Positions 40,401 to 51,700 of a stretch of 64,000 nt of DNA are shown here, in pieces (the stretch's first letter is position 1; every line of letters starts with the position of its first letter). Location: contig CM036758.1 of assembly GCA_020796225.1 (NCBI GenBank), positions 31,031,647 to 31,095,646 on the forward strand, in the 5' to 3' direction. Source of the stretch: Arion vulgaris (taxonomy: Eukaryota > Mollusca > Gastropoda > Stylommatophora > Arionidae). A model generated the notes under the pieces. That model made no database searches and was not told the origin of the DNA. It saw only the letters and a list, made by a program, of their open reading frames with translations. A program made the translations under genes and the position numbers.

Positions 40401-41480
40401 ACCTCTACTGTCCCTGGGCATGCAAGTGTTTGTGGCACTGAGAGAGCGGACAGAGGCTTACATACATCTACTGTCCTGGGCATGCATGTGTTTGTGGCAC
40501 TGAGAGAGCGGACAGAGGTTTACATACATCTACTGTCCTGGGCATGCAAGTGTTTGTGGCACTGAGAGAGCAGACAGAGGCTTACATACCTCTAATGTCC
40601 CTGGGCATGCAAGTGTTTGTGGCACTGAGAGAGCAGACAGAGGCTTACATACCTCTACTGTCCCTGGGCATGCAAGTGTTTGTGGCAATGAGAGAGCGGA
40701 CAGAGGCTTACATACCTCTACTGTCCCTGGGCATGCAAGTGTTTGTGGCACTGAGAGAGCAGACAGAGGCTTACATACATCTACTGTCCCTGGGCATGCA
40801 AGTGTTGTGGCACTGAAGCAGACAGAGGCTTACATACATCTACTGTCCCTGGGCATCAGTGTTTGTGGCACTGAGAGAGCAGACAGAGGCTTACATACAT
40901 CTACTGTCCTGGGCATGCAAGTGTTTGTGGCACTGAGAGAGCAGACAGAGGCTTACATACATCTACTGTCCTGGGCATGCATGTGTTTGTGGCACTGAGA
41001 GAGCAGACAGAGGCTTACATACATCTACTGTCCCTGGGCATGCAAGTGTTTGTGGCACTGAGAGGAGACAGAGCTTACAATATGTACTGTCCTGGGCATG
41101 CAGTGTTTGTGGATGAGAGAGCAGACAGAGCTTACATACTCTACTGTCCTGGGCATGCAAGTGTTTGTGGCAATGAGAGAGCAGACAGAGGCTTACATAC
41201 ATCTACTGTCCTGGGCATGCAAGTGTTTGTGGCACTGAGAGAGCAGACAGAGGCTTACATACATCTACTGTCCTGGGCATGCATGTGTTTGTGGCACTGA
41301 GAGAGCAGACAGAGGCTTACATACATGTACTGTCCTGGGCATGCATGTGTTTGTGGCACTGAGAGAGCAGACAGAGGCTTACATACATCTACTGTCCTGG
41401 GCATGCATGTGTTTGTCAAGAGGCAGACAGAGGCTTACATACATTACTGTCCTGGGCATGCAGTGTTTGTCATGAAGCAG
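40385..41480. repeat. 62-63-bp array of an RNase H motif, about 17 copies
   Basis: Unit: GAGGCTTACATACATCTACT then GTCCTGGGCATGCAAGTGTT, TGTGGCACTGAGAGAGCAGA and CA. In the RNase H frame it reads LHTSTVPGHASVCGTERADR, the catalytic C-terminal motif of the LINE. 63-bp (CCCTGGG) and 62-bp (CCTGGG) forms alternate, changing frame. LINE sequence continues in order on both sides (40135-40400 and 41480-41700). Confidence 0.95.
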
Positions 41481-41715
41481 ACACTTTGCATCAATAGGAT
41501 TGATTGTCGGGGAGTTAAGGATGAATAAAGGGGATGTTCTTCGGTCTCTTCATGACTGTCTGTTGGATGAAGAAGACACTCAAATAGATGCTGAATCCAT
41601 CAGCATTTTAAGAAGTTTGGAGATAACCATTGTACTAGTAGAACTGGATGACTGAGGGACAGAGTGAAGAGTGTGTTTAACCAGACAGTGGAACTTCAGA
41701 CTTATAGGTGCACAG
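41481..41715 (+). pseudogene. L-RH LINE relic, right of the array
   Basis: Plus strand reads IVGELRMNKGDVLRSLHDCL then LDEEDTQIDAESIS, the sequence expected after GNERADRL, as in 22196 and 32380. Confidence 0.78.
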
Positions 41716-41789
41716 TACAGAATAAATCAACAAGCAATAATTAAATAACAATTGTTTAATAGTTTTACATTGCAATATTCATGTCTTGT

Positions 41790-41985
41790 TTGATTCTTCT
41801 AAATTCATGCTGAGAACATGCATATTCCATGTGGCAACATATGGATGTGAATCATTGGCCATTACACAAACATTAAAGAATAAAATAGAAGCAGGGACGA
41901 CCAAGGCGAAGGTGGCAGCAAGACATGGGACAAGTTACTACTTGAAATTCAAGTCATTGGTTACACTAGATATTTAAGCACTAGT
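41790..41985 (+). pseudogene. RT thumb fragment of an L-GAT-like LINE
   Basis: Plus strand reads MLRTCIFHVATYGCESLAIT then QTLKNKIEA, the thumb motif (LLRTCIFPV.TYGCESW) of the L-GAT family. Confidence 0.75.
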
Positions 41986-42035
41986 CTAGCTTGTCGAGGT
42001 CGGAGAGCTTGCATACCGTTGTGATATTTCAGTTT

Positions 42036-42390
42036 ATGCCGGGGGTTGTCTGTGTGGCGTAGAGGTTAGGTGCTCTGCTTTCATTCCAAAGGTACTGGTT
42101 CGCTCCTGATGGAGCGATTTTGATATTTTTCCAGAGATCCCGATCTCAGTGCAGGTGAGATTGAGTTCTTAGTCCTATCGGAGACAGACTATAAAATGTA
42201 AGTCCGTGCTTAAGTTGAGCAAGTAAAAGAACTCTTAGCAGTTGAAATTCATAAGAAAGATTGCTTTTTAAAATTGCTACAAAATATTTTCACCATCTTC
42301 TAAATTAAATTGGGGAACCTCGCTGGTTTAATGGAGTTTCTGCACTGCAGCTGATTTCTTCCTGTGTAAGAAAGAGATTGAAGTTCACAA
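42036..42390 (+). mobile_element. SINE-C copy
   Basis: Head GTCTGTGTGGCGTAGAGGTT, then GATCTCAGTGCAGGTGAGAT and CCTATCGGAGACAGAC. It ends by joining L-RH LINE debris (42385-42500) instead of having its own tail. Confidence 0.82.
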
Positions 42391-42530
42391 TAACCAGCGA
42401 GTCCTAGGAACCATCAGTATGCATACCCTTCAACATCTGTTGGGGAGACTGAGCACCTATGGGTCTGCCCGGTATGCTAGGAAGTCATTTCAATAACAAA
42501 TAACCAGCGAGCCACAAGAACCATCAGTAA
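42390..42530 (+). pseudogene. L-RH LINE 3' debris
   Basis: ACCAGCGAGTCCTAGGAACC and GGGGAGACTGAGCACCTATG match the family's end; the tail is AACAAATAACC. It lies just beyond the MAPKAP1 stop codon and could be part of its 3' UTR. Confidence 0.6.
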
Positions 42531-42561
42531 TCAATAAACAATAACCAATGCTGATACAAGA

Positions 42562-42782
42562 TTAATAACCCGGTCTCAATGAGTCCCTCTTGACAGAATC
42601 TCTTTTCTGGAGAGCTTTCTTTTCCTGAGAGAATACAAACTCCTTCCGGACAGGACTAAATTTCAGCTCTAGTATATTGTTGACCTTAGCTACAATTTCC
42701 GAAGCAATGTTTTGATCAGATTCAAAGTAGTGGTGCTTGTAGTCGTGTCCGTTCAAATAAATCATTCGGAACACAGCACGAC
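42562..42782 (-). CDS. MAPKAP1: MAPKAP1 terminal exon (end of PH domain, stop)
   Basis: Acceptor ATTTTCTCAG, entering in phase 1. Reads [40 protein letters not shown] and a basic, Ser-rich tail ending RPGY and the stop at 42562-42564. The NHDYKH.YFES.....EIV.KVN.ILE block is the hallmark of the SIN1 C-terminus. Confidence 0.95.
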
Positions 42783-45700
42783 CTGAGAAAATATAACATT
42801 TCAATTAGTTTGAAGAATGAAAAATTATAATAAAATTCCTACAAAATTTCTGAAGGAAAATCATCGCATATCCTTTACAGGACACCACCATCAACCAGAG
42901 AAAATGAGTTGTTTATTTTCTAGGCACCAGTTATCAGTTATATGAGGACTATCATCATAGCACTCTGGATACATCCATAGGTGCTCCAATCTCCGCCTCA
43001 GCAAATCCAGCAGCGTCCAGCGGCCCAACACACCAGTTCGATGTTGATTAATCAATTTCTTTGCATATTTAGTATGTCGTTCTTTTCGGGCTGCACCAAT
43101 ATTGACACCCATCTCTCTATATCTGGTCAGCGAGTGGGATTCACAGCCCTGAACCGCCTCTGTTCGGAAAAACTCTCTCAATGCGTGAAGAATGTCATTT
43201 CGATCATGGCAGCTCCTCCTTGATATTGTAGCCAAGCCAGCCAATCTCTCAGCTTGTCCATTACCCCTAACTCCTACGTGCACAGGGACAAAAATGAAGG
43301 TGATTTCTCTGATCATCGTCTGTACCAGTACCTCGCCAAAGGACAAGCACCAGGGCTCCAAATGGTACTGAAGATTGTGACGTAATAAAAACGTTCTTGG
43401 CAAAGGCTGTTTATATATCACAATAAGAATGACCAAAATGGCCAAAAAGAACGATGCTAGAGAGAGATAACATGCTTTGTGTGTAACCACGTCTTGTGCA
43501 CATTCCAGCGTGCAAGGCCAATTTGGGGAAAAAAATGTTTTGGTGTCCACACAGTGCGCGATTGGACTACAGGTTACCTGATCCATTATTTGGGGATCTA
43601 ACTTACAAGTACCTCAGAAGTCGAAGTAATGCTCGCCTGAATGGTGAGAGACACAGATAAGGAAAACTAGCCTTCACATAAAAATCAGTCAGACGCTTGA
43701 ATTCACAGAGGTCAATTGAAAAAATCAACTAGGTGGGAGTCTTTAAGATAAACCAAAAATGTTGACTACCTAAAACGGAGGTGAGGAGATCAGTAGAACA
43801 GGAACTGCAAGAAATTAATGACAGCTGGAACAAAATACAGTGGGCAGCAAAGAACAGGGAAGAATAGCATGCATTTGTTCTAAGCGCCAGGAGTATCACT
43901 AACTAGAGATACCTTTGATGTCAGAGTAAGGATCGCCTGAATGGTGAGATACACTGGTGAATGCAAGCCTTCACACACAAATCAGTCAAAGGCGCCATCT
44001 TCTTTAACCTTTACCACTAAGGAAGCATAGGTCAGCAACCAAGGTTTCCAAGTACTCCTATCCAAGGCTATCTTTTCCAGATCTCTCCACTCTCTCCCCA
44101 ATCTTGTGCATTCTGCCTCCAACTCCCACCTCCAGGTTCTTCCCTTCCTCTATTACACTGGGGATTCCATCGAGGCCTGTCTTGTGAGGCTGCCAGGATG
44201 TTTCCTCAATTTGTGTCCTATCCATCGCAACCCACTGCCCCTTATCTCGTTACACCTGCAGGTCTCGCTCTATCCCACAGTTCCTTGTTTGTGGTCCTGT
44301 CATACCATCGCAGATGGAGTATCCAGCACAGGCATCTATCAGAGGCGCCATTTTATATCTAAATTGATTACAGGTGAACAAAAACAAAAAACAAGCCAGA
44401 GAGACTTTGATCTTGACAAGACTGTGGACTTTGTCCTGATGACAAGCTTGATATTCTAGCCTGAACACTGACCAAGACGACAGAAGAAGTAGTAAGTTGA
44501 GCGAGAACTTACCATTATTTTTAGTTTCCGTAACATCACAGGCGGCAATACAATCTGCATCGTATGTTACAGCTTTCTGTCTAAATAACCGGGCAGTTCC
44601 CTTCATCGAGACCGGGTCTATCTCTATCTTGTCTCCGCTGATACCTTAGAGAGAAATATAATACTATGATGATTTTTAAAAATAACTTTCTAACAGCGAT
44701 TTGTTCTCATTTCTCAGTTTCCAGTTTGTTTGTTGTTTTCTCCAATCATGTTTTGCCTCACAGCATCATGATAAGAAGAGATTTCTATAGTCCGTTCAAC
44801 AACTCATGCCCACAGTCCAATGCGAATTGTAGAAAAAACCATCAGTTCCATAGTAGCGAAACTTTTGTACCCAACCTTAGAATTATACCGATGCAAATGT
44901 CTGAAGGAATAAATTGCTATAGGAAACCTGGATTTTGTAATATAACGGTTTCCTTTGATGTTAGCGGCATATTTGGCTAGTCTGATACAGCATTTTAGTT
45001 TTTACAGTAAACGCACACATATGACATTTGATGACAAGTCTCATGCAAAGGCGTATCATCTCAGCTTATACATGGGGCCAATGTTGATAATTGCAATACA
45101 GTCATGAAATAAACAAGAAATGTAGACTTAGTTGTATTATTGCTTTTAAATAACTTACATTACAGTTAAAGATAGCTGCCATGTCAGAATGCCACTCCCC
45201 CTTTCACGTCCAGGCTTGGGACTGGCAATGGTGGAGCTCAAGTAGTAGCATGTCCCTTGCGGAACCTCTCATTCATCCAGCCCACCTGAAAAGCTTATAT
45301 CTCTTGCAAGTTCTCCTGCCTCTTCCAGCGTCATGTTCAAGGTTTCTTTGATGTCCTGCTGCCATCTTCGTCTTGGCCGTCCCCAGACTCGTTTTCCAGG
45401 AACCATGCCTTCCATTACCTTTCTCTCTAGACCACTGTGACATTTAGTGTGGCCAAAATATTTCATCTTCAGGAACATTATGTTATTTATGAGCCAATGC
45501 TCCTTTATATTCAGGTCTTGTAGGATGTCTTTGTTTCTTCTTTTCTCTGTCCAGGATGTTCTAAGAATTTTTCTATAGCACCTTGTTATGGCGGAGCAAC
45601 TGAAGAGATTATTTTCAAATTGCTATTTCTTCGTTACAGTGTATGTGTGTTAACTTATGGAGGAATCACTATAATAAAATAGCTCTTTTCTCTGGTTCTT

Positions 45701-48700
45701 GTATACTGTAGTACAGATGACCCATATGTGCCTCTTTGAGGAAATGCGCGTATAGCATTAATGATACTTTTTGCATTGTAACTCCAAACTCTTTAAAGCA
45801 ATGTTATATTAATGTCTGTTTTGAGAAGTCAACAATATGACCCAATAGCCTCACACTAATTTCGATATACGCCTTTCACTAAATGTCTGTCTCGCACTAA
45901 TGACGTCAATTCTTTACTATGTTCAAGCCTGAGTCTTTTTGGTGCATGGAAAATGCAAGAATTGTTTTAAAAAACATGGAATTCGTCCTGAATGTTGCTA
46001 TTTTTGTCATCAATGTATTAATTGTATGTAAACATTAGTTTTCTTCAACCATGCCAATGGACGCATTAAATATATAGCACAAAGAAGGAAACTTCTAGAT
46101 GGTATGATTGTTTGAATGGCAAAAATATTTTGTAGCGTCGGGAATATGTGTAGTTCACATGCAAGTTTTCAAGTTATTTCATCAAATGGTTACAAAGATA
46201 CAAATTTGTATCTGTGGTCATGACAAGTTGAACGGACTATAGAACAAGCTTTTGTGTGCGCTTCATAAATAGCGCTCTTCACCGCCTCTGTTATAACTGA
46301 GGTACATCTTTTGCATGGATGACTTTTTGCTTCCCGGTTCAACATAGCACTCCAGACATATCTGTTGGTGCTCCGATCCCCACCTCAATGTTCAATGTTG
46401 ATTAATCAATCTTTTTTGCATATTTGGTATCTGGTTCTTTTTATATCAATATCAACACCCATCTCTCTCAATCTGGTCAGCAACTGGGATTCACAACCTG
46501 AAACTTTTCTGTTCTGAAAGTCTCTCACAATATGTGGTCTCAAATTTCTGATAGTGCTCTGGGCTATTTTATAGGTCAGATGTATTAAGGTCGTTTGTCC
46601 AAGGCTGTGCATGTCCAGGTCGTCGGTTTTAATTTCCCCCTACAGAAAATTTTGAAACATTGCCTAAACCCTGCATGCCCAGAACAGTAAATTCATGACA
46701 GTCTCTGGAGGTTGGAAATCTCTATAAAGAACATCTGCTCATTCCGCAAGCTGCAATTCTGGATCTTCCAAAGCATCAACTGAGAATTAAATACAACAAC
46801 GGTTATATAAATATATGAAATGAAAATCGTGCCATATCCTTTATAGGACGCCGCCATCAACCACAGTAAACCAGTCGTCGATTTTCTAGGCACAACTTAT
46901 ACGTTCAGTAGTTTGCTATTGCTTTCTGAGCGTTGCTGTCTATTTTACAAATTCGAAAAACCCACAGAACTGTCCGCTGCAGAGTTTGAACCAGGTACTC
47001 TTGGGCTGTGATCGAGCTCGCTACTGCTAAGCAAACTCCCACTATATATATATATATATATATGACTATAAAATTTTCTTCTTCTTCACTTATTACACCA
47101 CTCTTTGTGATGTGTATGTGACCCAAGCCTAAGAGATATTGTACGATGGGCCAGTTATGCGCCTGCAAGTAGGCCAGCACATCAATTTCTGCTCGCTTTT
47201 AACTTACTAGAGTAGCTTTCCCAGGCCCCTACCTCAATCGCCTCTTATGATATGCCTTGTAGGCCGCAATGTTACTATTCTTTGCTCCCCTTGAGGGCCC
47301 CGACAACATACAGGCAAACTATAAACTGAAACAAGCTCTAACCTAGTTGAACCTCTGTGTTAGTCCTTAGTTTGTGCACCATGCTGACGATGAAAGACTT
47401 ATAGTGATGACTCATCAGGGTCTCAGCCATTTTCTGATCCTCCTCATCATTAGATTCCACATCGCCTCTAGAACCTGCAGGCAAAACAACAATTTCAGGA
47501 AATTAAAAATCTCATTGGCATACCATCTGGAATATTGTTGAAAATGGGACCAGAAGCTCTGTTCCCTTTGGGGACTACACACAAGCTGAATGGGCTTGTA
47601 GCAATCAGCGACTCACAGCTGATTGCTAGTGTCTGGGTCAGAATAAAGCTGACCAGGACTCCAGTCCACCTCCCCGAAAAGAGACGACTACCAAGTCTGG
47701 CTAAATTTGTGGAGATTGAAGAGGGAGAAGCTAACCCGGTATCAAAAAAAAAAAGGCTATGCTGAAGTTGGATGTGTCTGCCCGAAAGGTGCAGATACCA
47801 CAGCACACACTGAAAACTGCAACACAACACATTCTGTTCTCTGGACTGCATCCTGCTATAACCAGCGGGAGTATGAGAATGGACGAGGAAGAAGATGATA
47901 TTAGGTGATATAATGTTAGGCTTGTATTTTTCAATGACCAATGGCATATGATGATGATGTGAACATCATACCTGCAGCTTTTACTTCCTGTGTTTCTCTG
48001 CTACCTAATACAGGCTGGGCTTCTACTTCTGTGTTTGCCTACTATGAATTCAGGTATAGTCAGGACACCTGGTACAGCATTTCTTACTGATTTTTGCGTG
48101 AAGTTCTTCTTTCTTTATTATCAGTGTCCCCCACCATACAGGCATGCCTCTCCAATTTCAGAGGTAGCAAAGGCTGGGCTGATATGAGTCATTACGGTTG
48201 AATAAAAAACAAACTCTCAATATTCTATTGCTATTCTCAGAAATAGAGTCTCTGTGGTGTGCAGATAAAGTGCTTACTTCTCTATCCAAAAGTACTCGGT
48301 TCATTCCCAACATGAAGCGTTCGAGATATCTTTCCAGAGTCATTTTTCAATGTGGGAATGCTTGTCTGTGCTATGGTGCTCATCCACTCGAAATATTAAA
48401 CTTGAGACATTAAACATACATTTATTCAATCAATCAAGTATTATGCCTGCTGGTGATCATGTCTCTCCACAACTTTTCCTGGAGACGTTTGTATTGTTTT
48501 GGTTTGTTTGCCCACTATTATTAATATACGGGAAGACTGCAATAAAACTATATAGCAATGGCAAAACATATAAAAACAAAATACTGTAGTTTTACAAAGT
48601 ATGAAATCAATATATAGTGATATTTCGATCAAAAGGCCTTTATCATGCAAAGGACTCTACCTCTGAAGTCGGAGAAGGCATGACAGTATGGCGGGGGGGG

Positions 48701-51700
48701 ACACGAATAAAGAAAGCATGCCTTCAAGCAAAAATCAGTCAGAAGTGTCATACCAGACTGCACTTGAAATCATAGCAGCCTAATGCAAGAAGAAGAAGCA
48801 AAGGATACAAAAGAAGCAAAGAAATATCACTAGATAGTAACACACCGACTTAATTATATTGTAACATGCTGCATGATCTGATGTGTCATGTCAACAGACT
48901 CCCAGATTAAAGAAAGATACGTACTGTTCTCTCTGACCAGGAAAAACTCCAAACAGTTCATTGAGCCTAGCGTTGTGTCAAGGTCGATTGGTTTGCCTGC
49001 CTCAGACTTGCCAACTTTCTCTAGCGTGTAGTTTAGACCTGATGAGGAAAATAAGACAGTCAAACTTCCACTAAGCTCAACAAAATCTGGAAAGCCAAAG
49101 GATTAAATCTTAAAAGATAACTTAAAATATATAGAAGCAGTGTCTTGGGTGTTCTATTTCAGTTTGGAATATCTTCATTGCACTCCGGACATGTCCATAG
49201 GTGCTCCCATCTCCTTCGCAATATCTCCAAGAGCATCCAGCGACTGACCATACCAGTTCGGTGTTGATTGATGGTCTACTCACATTGCCATCGACACTCA
49301 TGGAACATGGCCCCGGAACGAAGATAAGTGTAATTCTGCTAACTGTTGACGCTTGCAGCGATTCAGTCCATTGCCTGCCCACCAAACCAACATCCACTTT
49401 TTAGATCACACTCAACGAAACTCAAAATGCACGCATGAGTGCAGTTCTGTGACTCATGCCAGAGTAGTGCCTTAGTTACCGCCAGTACTTCCATTATGTC
49501 TTGGGAGTGTTATTATACAGTAGACAGTGTCGGAAAATGATCTAAAACATCATACACAAGCTGGAGACATTTCAAAATAAATGTTTAAGAAGATTCCTGC
49601 ACATTTTCTGGCCAAATACGATAACAAATGAAGAGATTTGTGAAATTAACAAACTGTGCATCATTGAAGACCATCATTAAAAGACGAAGATGGAGGTGGA
49701 TTGTACATGTATGTCATATGTCAGTAGGGACATTGGTTATGACAGCTCTCTGATGGACATCAGATGGAGAAGAAAGCCTGTGAGTCCAAAGGAAACATGG
49801 TAAAAAAAACTGAGGAAAGAGAGTTGTAAAATTGTGACCTGACATGGGAAACAATTAGTAGAAAGACGGCAGAAATGAAATCTCTTGACTATCAAATCTT
49901 CAACTCCCCAATGATAGTTGTTGATACAAGCCGTGAAGAACACTTGCATGTCCAGGACAGTAGATACACATAAGCCTCTGGAGATTGGAAATCTCGAGAG
50001 ACACCATCCACTGATAACACAACCAGCAGTTAAGGACCTTTCAAAACAACAATTCAGAGTCAGACACAAATGTTCATTTTAGGATCATCTTCATCGGACA
50101 TGTCCATAATTGTTCCAATATCCTCCTAAGCATGTCTTTCAGTGTGTTTAGACTAACAACTCACATTCTGTGTTGGTTGATGCTTTTTTTTTATCTTCTG
50201 TTGCTAACTCAACGAGATTCATCGAAACTGATTTATCGTGAAATCCGTTTTCAATTTTACATGGCAGATGATCGTTGTAAATTATTTCCATGAAGCCGCT
50301 ATGTACTGAATTAGTATTCCTCGCCATACAGCAGATTTTCTCGACTTCAGAGGTACTCTTATCGCCCTGAGTAGACCAGGGGACAACAAATGCCGGACAG
50401 TAGGTTCGAACCCGAGCTATGAGGCGTCTCCCAGCTAGCAGGCCGAGCTACTATCAACTACTCTAGGCAGTCCCCGTTGGTTGATGTATCTACTGGGGTT
50501 TCAGGTTTCAAGTCTTATCGCACCTATCTGTATGCATAACTTGCGCAACTGAGATATAGAATATCCTTTATCGCCTTCGTTGAAATCTTCAGAGCATATG
50601 TTTTCTCTTAGAGCATTGATGATGTTGCTTTTGTCCATAGAAAGCCCATTCTTGATTGCAGTATTGCTCACCAGTGCAACCGCTCTCTCATTGCTCTTTA
50701 CCCCAGAATGTCGTGGGACAAAGATGACGGTGGGTGTCTCAGTAAGGTAACGGACACAATAATGGCAATATCCAATAACTTCTTCGAATGCTCCATATCA
50801 ACTACTTGTTAAACCACTCTTTGTGATCTGTATGTGATCTGAGCCTAAGAGCAACTGCACGTTGTGCCAGTTATGCGCCTACAAGTAGGTCAGCACATCC
50901 AATTTCTGCTGCACTTTTTATTTACTAGGTAGCTTCCTAGGTCCCTACCTCAGTCATCTCTTACAACATACCTTATAGATTGCAGTGTTACTATTCTTTG
51001 CTCCTCTTGCAGGCCCCGACAAACCAATAAATTGAGTGTTATAGTGAGTTTTCTATGTTATGTCTTACAAGTTAGTCGGAACATTATTGGTGCTATGTTA
51101 TGTCTTACAAGTTAGTCAGAACATTATTGGTGCTATGTTATGTCTTACAAGTTAGTCGGAACATTATTGGTGCTATGTTATGTCTTACAAGTTAGTCGGA
51201 ACATTATTGGTGCTATGTTATGTCTTACAAGTTAGTCGGAACATTATTGGTGCTATGTTATGTCTTACAAGTTAGTCGGAACATTATTGGTGCTATGTTA
51301 TGTCTTACAAGTTAGTCGGAACATTATTGGTGCTATGTTATGTCTTACAAGTTAGTCGGAACATTATTGGTGCTATGTTATGTCTTACAAGTTAGTCGGA
51401 ACATTATTGGTGCTATGTTATGTCTTACAAGTTAGTCGGAACATTATTGGTGCTATGTTATGTTTCAAGCCTATGGACATTGGCATTTCTTGCATGCTTT
51501 GTCCTCTGCTGCAGCACCATCCAAGTCCACTATGTTATGTCTTAAGTTAGTCAGAACATTATTGGTGCTATGTTATGTCTTACAAGTTAGTCGGAACATT
51601 ATTGGTGCTATGTTATGTCTTACAAGTTAGTCGGAACATTATTGGTGCTATGTTATGTCTTACAAGTTAGTCGGAACATTATTGGTGCTATGTTATGTCT

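Noticed and set aside
40160..41530. Tandem-motif proteins of 90-130 residues
   Set aside because: They are translations of the 63-bp array inside a dead LINE; frame changes at 62-bp units break them.
42891..43586. 231-codon minus ORF as a host gene
   Set aside because: Its C-terminal part is an RNase H LINE end and its N-terminal part is a dispersed repeat also at 4880-5010; the fusion is accidental.
44106..44606. Two overlapping ORFs of about 117 codons
   Set aside because: The minus one is a read-through of the MAPKAP1 exon 44513-44644 into its intron; the plus one is a shadow of a LINE relic and the exon.
47535..47765. Open frame [20 protein letters not shown]
   Set aside because: No family recognised, no splice context; left as an unclassified repeat-like block.
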